A DNA stretch of 64,000 nt from Roseobacter sp. (GTDB lineage Bacteria > Pseudomonadota > Alphaproteobacteria > Rhodobacterales > Rhodobacteraceae), in the NCBI GenBank assembly GCA_002731875.1, contig PCCY01000021.1, positions 866,509-930,508 of the forward strand, written 5' to 3'. This document shows, piece by piece, positions 9,614 through 17,134 of the stretch. Position 1 is the first letter of the stretch. The number at the start of each line of letters is the position of its first letter. A program made the position numbers and the translations under genes. The notes below the pieces were generated by a model, which worked only from the letters and a program-made list of their open reading frames with translations, was not told the origin of the DNA and made no database searches.

Positions 9614-9742
9614 TCAGTCGCCCAGCCGTACGTTGCTGTCGGAAGTCATGTTGGCAGACGAAAACCCGGCATTGTCAAGCGCGAGGTTTACCCCGAACGC
9701 AATGATGATCAGGGCCACGTTGGCCACTAGGAAAGCCTTCAT
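9614..9742 (-). CDS. 42-residue single-span membrane peptide in the formate dehydrogenase operon
   Basis: This short open frame begins MKAFLVANVALIII, giving one hydrophobic segment at about residues 3-22, followed by a polar tail ending VRLGD. GAGG lies upstream at a good distance from the ATG. It fills an otherwise empty gap between the gamma subunit and tupB, all on one strand. I do not recognise a family. It could be a small FDH-complex component or a Tup accessory peptide; both are inferences from position. Expression is unproven. Confidence 0.6.
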   Translation of the reverse strand: MKAFLVANVALIIIAFGVNLALDNAGFSSANMTSDSNVRLGD

Positions 9743-9802
9743 TTGGAACCTCGCTGTTGTGCGCCTGAACGCAGGTTACGGAACGGCTGATGATACGTCA
9801 TA

Positions 9803-11005
9803 TCATTCAGCCGGGTGTGCGCCAGAGGCGGGTTTGTTTTTTTCGGCAACCATCTCTTCGGCCCAGATGCTGTGGTGCTCGCGGGCCCATTGCAGATCTA
9901 CATCACCTGAACCCATCGCTTCGAATGCACCTTCCATGCCCAACGTGCCGATATAAATATGCGCGAGAATTACCGCCATCAATACAAAGCTGATGATCGC
10001 GTGCCACAGTTGCGCGTATTGCATTTCCTCCTGAGGCGTCAGTGAAGCCTCGATCGGGCCAAATCCCAGAAGTTGTGGCACGCCCATATCGTTGAGCTTG
10101 GCAAAGGTGGGACCGAACATGGTTATTTCGAACGGAAACAGCAGCGATAGGCCGGATACCGAAATTGATCCGCCAAGAATAATCACAGCCCAAAAGATCA
10201 GTTTTTGGCCGGTGTTGAACTTTTTGGCCGGCGGGTGACCCTTGCCGAAGATGCCGCCGCCCTTGAGGATCCAGTTGATGTCGGTGCGGTCGGGCAGGTT
10301 GTGCGCGATCCACATGACGAAAACCATTACCAAACCGAGTATAAACGCCCATGCAACGTTATTGTGAATCCATTTACCTATGGTTGCATAGGCCGAATAC
10401 GCCTCGAGTCCGAAAACCGGGATAAGCACCTTTCGGCCCGCCAGAGAAATCAACCCTGTCAACGCGAGCAGGATAAACGAACTGGCGATCAACCAGTGAC
10501 CAAAGCGTTCGATGAACTTGAAGCGTGCAATAGTGATCCCCGAGCGCCCATGTTCAATTTTGATGCGGCCTCGGATCAGGTAGAAAATCGCCAGCAGGAC
10601 AACGGTGGCCGCAAGGGCGGCGTTTCCGTATGTCAAAAGCGGGCCCCGTCTGAAATCGAGCCACCAAATGCCGCTTTCCTGCATCATTACGGTAGCAGCC
10701 GGACCGCGGTTGCTGGCAGACAGCGAGGTTCCTGAATCGGCTCTGATGTCGCGCCACAGATCAGCGTCAGAGGCACCGCCCAATGGCCCGAGCTGGCTGG
10801 AAACAGGCGGGGCTTCGTGCTCTGCGGGGCGCGGCACTTGGGCACCAAAGGGAACATCTTCACCGCGTTGACGGGCAAGGATATCCGCAAGGGTCTGTTT
10901 GCCGGGTTGAACGCCCACCCCATTGACGGTGGTATCCTGCGCGGCCGACAGACCAGCAAACGAGACGAGGAAGACGAGGGGCAACAGTATGCGCAACAAT
11001 GTCAT
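9803..11005 (-). CDS. fdh3C: formate dehydrogenase gamma subunit, cytochrome b556 type
   Basis: The protein anchors the dehydrogenase in the inner membrane and passes electrons through b hemes to quinone. A signal peptide at residues 1-21 is followed by a proline-rich periplasmic stretch and about five transmembrane helices, with histidines in FGHWLIA, WIHNNVAW, WIAHNLPD and LWHAIISF as heme-ligand candidates. I chose the ATG at 11005 (400 residues) over an upstream in-frame start because GGAGG precedes it by six bases. It follows the beta-subunit gene by 84 bases. It is longer at the N terminus than the enteric FdnI type. Confidence 0.88.
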   Translation of the reverse strand: MTLLRILLPLVFLVSFAGLSAAQDTTVNGVGVQPGKQTLADILARQRGEDVPFGAQVPRPAEHEAPPVSSQLGPLGGASDADLWRDIRADSGTSLSASNRGPAATVMMQESGIWWLDFRRGPLLTYGNAALAATVVLLAIFYLIRGRIKIEHGRSGITIARFKFIERFGHWLIASSFILLALTGLISLAGRKVLIPVFGLEAYSAYATIGKWIHNNVAWAFILGLVMVFVMWIAHNLPDRTDINWILKGGGIFGKGHPPAKKFNTGQKLIFWAVIILGGSISVSGLSLLFPFEITMFGPTFAKLNDMGVPQLLGFGPIEASLTPQEEMQYAQLWHAIISFVLMAVILAHIYIGTLGMEGAFEAMGSGDVDLQWAREHHSIWAEEMVAEKNKPASGAHPAE

Positions 11006-11089
11006 CGGGACCTCCGATATAATAAAGATAAATTGGCCCGCCAGCATGTGCCAGCGGGCCAAGGAACGCATTATTGTGCGAAAGGGGCG

Positions 11090-11683
11090 TTAGCCGCCTT
11101 TGCGCTCGTATGCTGTACCCCAGCCCCAGGCACCTGAGCCAAAGCCACGTGCAACCACGCGCTCGCGGTAGATGCTTGATACGACATCTCCGTCACCAGC
11201 AAGCAGGGCCTTGGTTGAACACATCTCGGCGCAGATTGGCAGCTTGCCTTCGGCGATCCGGTTGCGCCCGTACTTCTGAAACTCGGCTTCGGAGTTGTTT
11301 TCCTCGGGGCCACCGGCACAGAAGGTACATTTGTCCATCTTGCCGCGTGATCCAAAGTTACCAGCCTGAGGGTACTGAGGTGCGCCGAATGGGCAGGCGT
11401 AGAAGCAGTAACCACATCCGATGCACAAGTCTTTGGAGTGCAAAACGATGCCATCATCAGTTTGATAGAAGCAGTCTACCGGACAAACGGCCATGCACGG
11501 CGCGTCGGAACAGTGCATGCATGCAACTGATATGGACCGTTCGCCGGGCTTGCCGTCCTGAATGGTGACGACCTTGCGGCGGTTGATGCCCCACGGTACT
11601 TCGTGTTCGTTCTTACAGGCCGTGACGCACGCATTGCATTCGATGCAGCGTTCGGCGTCGCAGAGAAACTTTGCTCTTGCCAT
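11090..11683 (-). CDS. fdh3B: formate dehydrogenase iron-sulfur (beta) subunit
   Basis: This 197-residue electron-transfer subunit carries four [4Fe-4S] motif sets: CIECNAC at 13-19, CMHCSDAPCMAVC near 57-69, CIGCGYCFYAC, and CTFC paired with a later CAEMC. It conducts electrons from the catalytic subunit to the cytochrome. Unlike the enteric FdnH/FdoH type it is short and lacks a C-terminal membrane anchor. This size fits the FDH3 beta type known from methylotrophs and other alphaproteobacteria. It lies 13 bases after the alpha-subunit stop. Confidence 0.9.
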   Translation of the reverse strand: MARAKFLCDAERCIECNACVTACKNEHEVPWGINRRKVVTIQDGKPGERSISVACMHCSDAPCMAVCPVDCFYQTDDGIVLHSKDLCIGCGYCFYACPFGAPQYPQAGNFGSRGKMDKCTFCAGGPEENNSEAEFQKYGRNRIAEGKLPICAEMCSTKALLAGDGDVVSSIYRERVVARGFGSGAWGWGTAYERKGG

Positions 11684-11696
11684 CTTGTCGGTCTCC

Positions 11697-14678
11697 TTAC
11701 GCTGTCCAGATTTTGCAGAGGGTCGCTTTGGTCTCTTGCATCTGAGTTACTGAATCATATCCGTATGTCTGTGCAGTGTTGGTGGATTCACCAAGCACAT
11801 AAGGGTCGGCTCCGTCAGGGTATCTTTCCCTCAGGTCGACGCCTTCCATGTGACCACCGAAGTGGAACGGCATAAACGCGACGCCGCTTTCAACTCGGTC
11901 AGTTACCATCGCCATCACTTTCACCTTGCCGCCTTCCGGGCCTTCGACCCAGACTTGCGCGCCATCACGGACGCCAAGATTGTTGGCATCACGGGTGTTG
12001 ATTTCGATAAACATGTCCTGCTGAAGCTCGGCCAACCAGGGGTTGGACCGTGTTTCGTCACCGCCGCCTTCGTATTCAACCAAACGACCCGACGTGAGGA
12101 TTATCGGGTAATCCTTGGAAAAATCATTTTCCTGAATGGACTTGTACATTGTCGGTACGCGCCAGAACTTCTTGTCGTCATAGGTTGGATAGTCTGCGAC
12201 CAGATCGCGCCGATTGGTATAAAGCGGTTCGCGGTGCAGCGGAACCGGATCGGGGAAGGTCCAGACAACGGCACGGGCCTTGGCGTTGCCAAAGGGTGCG
12301 CAGCCATGCTTGATCGCGACACGCTGAATGCCGCCGGAAAGGTCGGTCTTCCAGTTCACGCCGCCGGTCTTTGCCGAATAGTCAGACGGTGTTTCGCCGG
12401 TTTGAGATGTTTCTCCGACCTCTTCCGCAGGCTTTTCATCAGCCTGGGGGCGACCCTCGGGGAAACCAGCGACGTAGTTGATGACGTTCATTTCGTCCTC
12501 GGTCAGATCACTGTCCCATCCGAGTTCTCTGAGCATGGCCATTGTGAATTCGGGATAGCCGTCCTTGATCTCTGACCCTTGGCTGTAAACGCCTTCGGCC
12601 AGAAGGTTTTCACCATCACGTTCGACGCCAAAGCGCGCCCGGAAGGTCAGGCCACCTTTGGCGACAGGCATAGACATGTCGTAAAGGTTCGCGGTGCCAG
12701 GGTGATTCATCTCGGGTGTGCCCCAAGCTGGCCACGGCAAGCCATAGAAATCACCGTCGGCTGGTCCGCCCATGGCGCGCAAGGTTGTGCGGTCAAAGGT
12801 GTGCTGGTTCGCCATGTGCATTTTCATGCGTTCTGGGCTTTGACCTGTATACCCGATGGTCCACATGCCGCGGTTGAATTCGCGGGTGATGTCTTCCACG
12901 ACGGGTTCGTCCCCTTCGATCGCAATGTTCTTGAACATGCGATCGCTGAATCCGAACTTGTCCGCGAACAACTTGATGATGGTGTGATCAGGCTTGCATT
13001 CAAACAGCGGCTCGACAACCTGGTCGCGCCATTGCAGCGAACGGTTCGACGCAGTTACAGAACCGCGTGTCTCGAACTGCGTTGCAGCCGGAAGCAGGTA
13101 CAGGCCGTCTTGGCGGTCTTGCATGACAGCGGAAACGGTCGGGTAGGGGTCAACCACGACCATCAGGTCGAGCTTCTCCATCGCGGTGACCATTTCTTTT
13201 TGACGGGTCTGCGAGTTGGGCGCATGGCCCCACAGCACCATCGCCCGGGTGTTGTCCGGCTGGTCGAGGTTTTCCTTGTCTTCAAGCACACCGTCAATCC
13301 AACGGCTGACAGGAATGCCGGTCAGGTTCATCATCTTGGTATCGCCGAAAGACGCGTCCGAAAAACGCCCCTTGAGCCATTCCAGGTCTTCTTCCCAGAC
13401 ACGCGCCCAATGCGCCCAAGCGCCTGCGCTCAGGCCATAGTAACCCGGCAGCGTGTCCGCCAGAACGCCAAGTTCGGTTGCGCCCTGAACGTTGTCGTGA
13501 CCGCGGAAAATATTGGTGCCGCCGCCTGCGGTACCCATGTTTCCCAAAGCCAACTGCAAGATGCAATAGGCGCGGGTGTTGTTATTGCCGTTGCTGTGCT
13601 GCGTACCGCCCATGCACCAGATCACGGTGCCGGGACGGTTGTTTGCCAACGTGCGTGCAACGCGCTCAAGCTGCGAAGCGGGTGCGCCAGTGACGCGTTC
13701 GACTTCTTCGGGTGTCCATTTCGCGACTTCGTCACGGATCTGGTCCATGCCCCAAACGCGGGTGCGGATGAACTCCTTGTCTTCCCACCCGTTTTCGAAG
13801 ATGTGCCAAAGAATACCCCAGACCAGCGCCACATCCGAACCGGGACGGAAGCGGACATATTCGTCCGCATGTGCGGCTGTGCGGGTAAAGCGAGGATCAC
13901 ACACGATCAACGGCGCGTTGTTCTCTTCTTTCGCTTTCAGCAAGTGCAACAGGGACACCGGGTGCGCTTCGGCAGGGTTGCCACCTATTACAAAGATCGC
14001 CTGGCTGTTGTGGATATCGTTATAGCTGTTGGTCATGGCACCGTAGCCCCACGTGTTCGCAACACCTGCAACAGTAGTCGAGTGGCAAATACGCGCTTGG
14101 TGGTCTACGTTGTTGGTCCCCCAATATGCGGCGAATTTGCGGAATAGATACGCCTGTTCGTTACTATGCTTGGCGGAACCGAGCCAGTAGACAGAATCCG
14201 GGCCGCTTTCTTCGCGAATCACGTTCATCTTATCGCCGATTTCGTTGATCGCCTGTTCCCAGCTGATGCGAATCCACTGGCCACCCTCTTTTTTCATCGG
14301 GTATTTCAAACGGCGTTCGCCATGGGCATGTTCGCGCACCGAAGCACCTTTGGCGCAGTGCGACCCAAGGTTGAACGGGCTGTCCCAACCGGGTTCCTGT
14401 CCTGTCCAGACGCCATTGGAAACCTCTGCGATGACCGTACAGCCAACCGAACAATGGGTGCACACCGATTTGATCGTTTCGACCGCGCCATCCACTGCTG
14501 CCGCTGCCGAGGCTTGGGTGACGGAGCCGGCGGTTGCGGCTATTGCTGCCAACCCGCCGATCGCAAGGCCGGAACCCCGCAGGAATGAACGACGGTCAAC
14601 CGATCTTTCGGCGATATCGGACACAATCCCAGTTCTTTGGGGCCGCCGTGCAACCCCATTCGTCTTTTTCCGAAGCAT
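11697..14678 (-). CDS. fdh3A: formate dehydrogenase catalytic (alpha) subunit, Tat-exported, cysteine form
   Basis: The 993-residue catalytic subunit oxidises formate to CO2 at a Mo/W-bis-pterin centre. The N terminus has a twin-arginine signal (RRSFLRG at residues 29-35, then a hydrophobic stretch), so the enzyme works in the periplasm. A [4Fe-4S] site uses Cys73, 76, 80 and 108. The active-site ligand is cysteine, Cys198 in RICHSTTVAG, where enteric enzymes have selenocysteine. The C-terminal third is the pterin-binding domain. The tungstate transporter in the same gene series suggests that the metal may be tungsten. No selenocysteine insertion is required. Confidence 0.93.
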   Translation of the reverse strand: MLRKKTNGVARRPQRTGIVSDIAERSVDRRSFLRGSGLAIGGLAAIAATAGSVTQASAAAAVDGAVETIKSVCTHCSVGCTVIAEVSNGVWTGQEPGWDSPFNLGSHCAKGASVREHAHGERRLKYPMKKEGGQWIRISWEQAINEIGDKMNVIREESGPDSVYWLGSAKHSNEQAYLFRKFAAYWGTNNVDHQARICHSTTVAGVANTWGYGAMTNSYNDIHNSQAIFVIGGNPAEAHPVSLLHLLKAKEENNAPLIVCDPRFTRTAAHADEYVRFRPGSDVALVWGILWHIFENGWEDKEFIRTRVWGMDQIRDEVAKWTPEEVERVTGAPASQLERVARTLANNRPGTVIWCMGGTQHSNGNNNTRAYCILQLALGNMGTAGGGTNIFRGHDNVQGATELGVLADTLPGYYGLSAGAWAHWARVWEEDLEWLKGRFSDASFGDTKMMNLTGIPVSRWIDGVLEDKENLDQPDNTRAMVLWGHAPNSQTRQKEMVTAMEKLDLMVVVDPYPTVSAVMQDRQDGLYLLPAATQFETRGSVTASNRSLQWRDQVVEPLFECKPDHTIIKLFADKFGFSDRMFKNIAIEGDEPVVEDITREFNRGMWTIGYTGQSPERMKMHMANQHTFDRTTLRAMGGPADGDFYGLPWPAWGTPEMNHPGTANLYDMSMPVAKGGLTFRARFGVERDGENLLAEGVYSQGSEIKDGYPEFTMAMLRELGWDSDLTEDEMNVINYVAGFPEGRPQADEKPAEEVGETSQTGETPSDYSAKTGGVNWKTDLSGGIQRVAIKHGCAPFGNAKARAVVWTFPDPVPLHREPLYTNRRDLVADYPTYDDKKFWRVPTMYKSIQENDFSKDYPIILTSGRLVEYEGGGDETRSNPWLAELQQDMFIEINTRDANNLGVRDGAQVWVEGPEGGKVKVMAMVTDRVESGVAFMPFHFGGHMEGVDLRERYPDGADPYVLGESTNTAQTYGYDSVTQMQETKATLCKIWTA

Positions 14679-14775
14679 AATACTCTCCCTTGAAGCCCGC
14701 GTGTCATGAACGGTTGGTTCAGGTCGGGGCTATTTTTTCCACTGCGCTTGTTGACCCGCAGAGTTGTTCGCCTAA

Positions 14776-14964
14776 TTAAAAACGCGCACTTTCAAAATAC
14801 GCACGTGTGTGAGCAGTGTCCTGCATGGTCTCCGACTGCAAATCGACGGTCTGCGCCTCTGCCGAAGTACCCACGGTCGCAACGGCCACTGCCGCTGCGG
14901 GGGCTGCTGTGCCTGCCAGTTTTAGAAAATTTCGGCGATTGGTGCCGGTGGTTTCCTGGGTCAT
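14776..14964 (-). CDS. small Tat-signal protein of formate dehydrogenase regions
   Basis: The whole product is 62 residues and consists of a twin-arginine signal (NRRNFLKLAG from residue 9, then an Ala-rich hydrophobic stretch ending AEAQ) plus about 23 mature residues. Such tiny Tat-targeted proteins recur beside formate dehydrogenase genes and are recognised as a family of their own, but their function is not established. Plausible roles are a small export partner or a Tat/chaperone decoy; both are inference. It lies between the TorD-like chaperone gene and the alpha-subunit gene on the same strand. Confidence 0.8.
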   Translation of the reverse strand: MTQETTGTNRRNFLKLAGTAAPAAAVAVATVGTSAEAQTVDLQSETMQDTAHTRAYFESARF

Positions 14965-15020
14965 GGGTTTAATCCCTTTCCTTGGTTATGCGGGTGTGAC
15001 CCGCGTTGAATGGCGCGGGT

Positions 15021-15629
15021 TCAGCCCGCCGTCATACGAAAAGCTTCGCGTTCGATGTCCATAAAGGCACTGCCAACCGCACCGACACCGGCGTAGAGGA
15101 CAGAATTCTTGGCGCTTTGCAGATCGGTGAAAAAGTGACCGGCCCAAGGCGCGATGTGCTTGTTGAAAAAACCGCGCTGCGTAGCGTCAGAGGCAGCATC
15201 GCCAAAGCGACCTACGATCATACCGCCCATCATCTCCATGAGCGACGCGATATTATCTTCGGGCTCGAACACGTTCGGCGCGCGGGATATGCGTTGCGCC
15301 GACATGTATGTACGCAGTGAGGCCAACGGTTTTTCGTTCAGAAACCCGGTCAGGTAATAACTGGCGTAAGGCAGCAGTTCACCCCGGCCCAAGCCTATGA
15401 ACAACGCGTCGAATTCGGTCTGGACCTGCTTGGGCGACACGGCTTTTGCGACACGTGCCAGACCATTTATCGCTTCGCCCAATGCGCTTGTGTCACCAGT
15501 CAATGACGCGGTCTGGTTCAACATCGCCGCATCGGCGGGCCGCGCCAACATGACGCCTAGATAGTTATACAGATCGGCACGCAGACGATCTTCGGGCGCG
15601 ACCTTGGCGGCTTCGGCAGTAACATTCAT
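15021..15629 (-). CDS. TorD/DmsD-family molybdoenzyme chaperone
   Basis: This 202-residue, mostly helical cytoplasmic protein shows the TorD-family centre LLPYASYYLTGFLNEKPL and a downstream EPEDNIASLMEMMGGMI. Members bind Tat signal peptides and hold the apo-enzyme until the cofactor is inserted. Beside a Tat-exported alpha subunit, that enzyme is the likely client. Its start overlaps the DUF3306 stop by four bases, so the two are translationally coupled. Confidence 0.85.
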   Translation of the reverse strand: MNVTAEAAKVAPEDRLRADLYNYLGVMLARPADAAMLNQTASLTGDTSALGEAINGLARVAKAVSPKQVQTEFDALFIGLGRGELLPYASYYLTGFLNEKPLASLRTYMSAQRISRAPNVFEPEDNIASLMEMMGGMIVGRFGDAASDATQRGFFNKHIAPWAGHFFTDLQSAKNSVLYAGVGAVGSAFMDIEREAFRMTAG

Positions 15630-16246
15630 GAGCTCTGGTCCTCGAAATGGAAAGCCATTCGGCGCGGTGGCAATTGCACATCATCCAATGCGGCATCAAG
15701 TGCTTCTGTCTCGATTTCATCATCAGGTTCGCAAGCGAGTTCGCTTTCCTCAACCGACGATGCAACCGAGCACGGGGCAGGCTGTGCCAAGGTCGCCATT
15801 TCTTCGGGCATGTCTATCGGCGCATCCGGCGTCGATGCATTCGCCGATTTCATCGCCACATCCTTGATATGTTCGCGCAGGCCTTTTCCGACCTGATAGC
15901 TGGTCGTGAAATCGGTGACCGCGGACACCTGAGTGTAATCGTCAGCGTAATCGACCAAGTCGTCAAGGCAGGCCAGTACCGGGTCTGAGACCCAAAGCTT
16001 GCGGAGCGCGCGACGCCGTAAATGATCCGGGATCGCTTTCGACATGAAGGCGGTGAAGTCGTCACCGGCTTTCATCGTGTCTGGATCGGGCAGGTCGAAC
16101 TCGGCCAACAGTTCCTCGTCGGATTTTTCGGCATTCAAAACCTGCTGCTCAGCCAACGCCTGTTCTTCAGCGGCCTGCCGGGCCGATGCTTCCTCGGCCT
16201 TAACGCCGGCACGACGGCGTTCCCAGAATGATGCTCGGCGGGTCAT
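15626..16246 (-). CDS. DUF3306 protein, formate dehydrogenase accessory
   Basis: The 206-residue protein starts with the DUF3306 pattern FWERRRAGVKAEEA (residues 7-20), continues with a charged Ala/Glu helix, then DFTAFMSKAIPDHLRRRALRKLW, and ends in a low-complexity acidic tail. DUF3306 has no established biochemical role but is repeatedly found with formate dehydrogenase and DUF3305 genes. It overlaps DUF3305 upstream and the TorD-like gene downstream by four bases each. No cysteine motif or membrane segment is visible, so a cytoplasmic maturation or scaffold function is inferred. Confidence 0.82.
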   Translation of the reverse strand: MTRRASFWERRRAGVKAEEASARQAAEEQALAEQQVLNAEKSDEELLAEFDLPDPDTMKAGDDFTAFMSKAIPDHLRRRALRKLWVSDPVLACLDDLVDYADDYTQVSAVTDFTTSYQVGKGLREHIKDVAMKSANASTPDAPIDMPEEMATLAQPAPCSVASSVEESELACEPDDEIETEALDAALDDVQLPPRRMAFHFEDQSS

Positions 16247-16779
16247 CGCGCAGAACCCGTTCTTATCTTGCGTGGTGCCCGATATACGTCGGTTGTCTGC
16301 GAAATGCGCGCGTCACCAATTCCGTCTTGTTCATGTTCGCGGTATTTGTCGCGACGGCGTTTGATAAAGGCCTCTTCTTCGTGATGTTCGTCCAGGTAAG
16401 CCGAGATCCAGGCAAGGACCTGAGGCGGAATCATGACCTTTTCGACGATATCCTCACCGTTGTCGCTGTAATCCTGCGCCTCATAAGGCGACGCGGTGAC
16501 CGTGACGATATCGAGCGGTCTTTCGGTTTCCTGAGTTTCGCGGCAAATCACATAGAGACAGGGAACATTAGCGGCAAGACTATGCGCGTATGCTTCGGTA
16601 TCCGAGCGATAGAGCGTCAAGGGCACCGTCGCGGCATGAAATTCCGAAACGTCGCCTTCGGTGCGCAACAGTTTCCAGTCAGCCGGCGCTGCACCGGGCA
16701 AAACGCAGACCGCACGCCACACAAATTTCGCCCACTTGGTTACCCCGGGCGATTTGCGAAGCACCACACCGACCGGCAT
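16243..16779 (-). CDS. DUF3305 protein, formate dehydrogenase accessory
   Basis: The recognisable domain begins MPVGVVLRKSPGVTKWAKF and continues with WRAVCVLPGA; WKLLR; FHAATVPLTLYRSDTEAY; and YVICRE, the usual DUF3305 pattern. I place the start at the ATG at 16779 (178 residues), where the domain begins. In-frame TTG codons upstream (to 16875) could extend it by up to 32 residues, and no ribosome-binding site decides the matter. It is the first gene of the minus-strand formate dehydrogenase series and overlaps DUF3306 by four bases. Function is unknown; conserved co-occurrence with FDH is the main clue. Confidence 0.78.
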   Translation of the reverse strand: MPVGVVLRKSPGVTKWAKFVWRAVCVLPGAAPADWKLLRTEGDVSEFHAATVPLTLYRSDTEAYAHSLAANVPCLYVICRETQETERPLDIVTVTASPYEAQDYSDNGEDIVEKVMIPPQVLAWISAYLDEHHEEEAFIKRRRDKYREHEQDGIGDARISQTTDVYRAPRKIRTGSAR

Positions 16780-17134
16780 GGATTGTGCTGTTTTGAGAAT
16801 TGCGTTCAACTGGAACCCTGAAAAATGATGTATGCCTGCGTGGCGGTATACTGACGTATTCCGCACCGTTATCAAAGTAAAATCTGCTTAGTGAGTGTTC
16901 TTATTATCACATGTTGCACCGCAGCAGTGACGTAAGGTCGCATTCGTCAATGTTTATCAGGGGTAATCGCATTCCTGACTGTTTTTATTGGATAAATTTC
17001 GCTGCAACTGCGAATATTGATTCTCCGGAAACGATGCTTAATTTGGGGTTTGCGGCGGGCGCAGAACATCACTAGCTTGGCCGGCGAATGATGACAGCAC
17101 AGCCGACAAATCTCCAAGTTGTCACGAGGGAGCC
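16780..17134. promoter_or_regulatory. divergent control region of the formate dehydrogenase island
   Basis: This 355-base AT-richer stretch separates the two divergent halves of the island and must contain both promoters unless DUF3305 starts further upstream. A small dyad, TTCGC (16998-17002) and GCGAA (17010-17014) with a seven-base spacer, is visible. GAGGGAG just before 17135 is a good ribosome-binding site. I find no convincing sigma-70 pair and no FNR-type (TTGAT-N4-ATCAA) site. Confidence 0.45.

Noticed and set aside
12579..14147. 522-residue open frame on the plus strand, antisense to the FDH alpha gene
   Set aside because: It lies wholly inside a well-conserved gene, has no recognisable domain or ribosome-binding site, and its composition (Arg/His/Val-rich) is that of a GC-rich shadow frame.
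11697..14678. Possible selenocysteine in the FDH alpha subunit
   Set aside because: The active-site codon encodes cysteine (residue 198) and there is no in-frame TGA.
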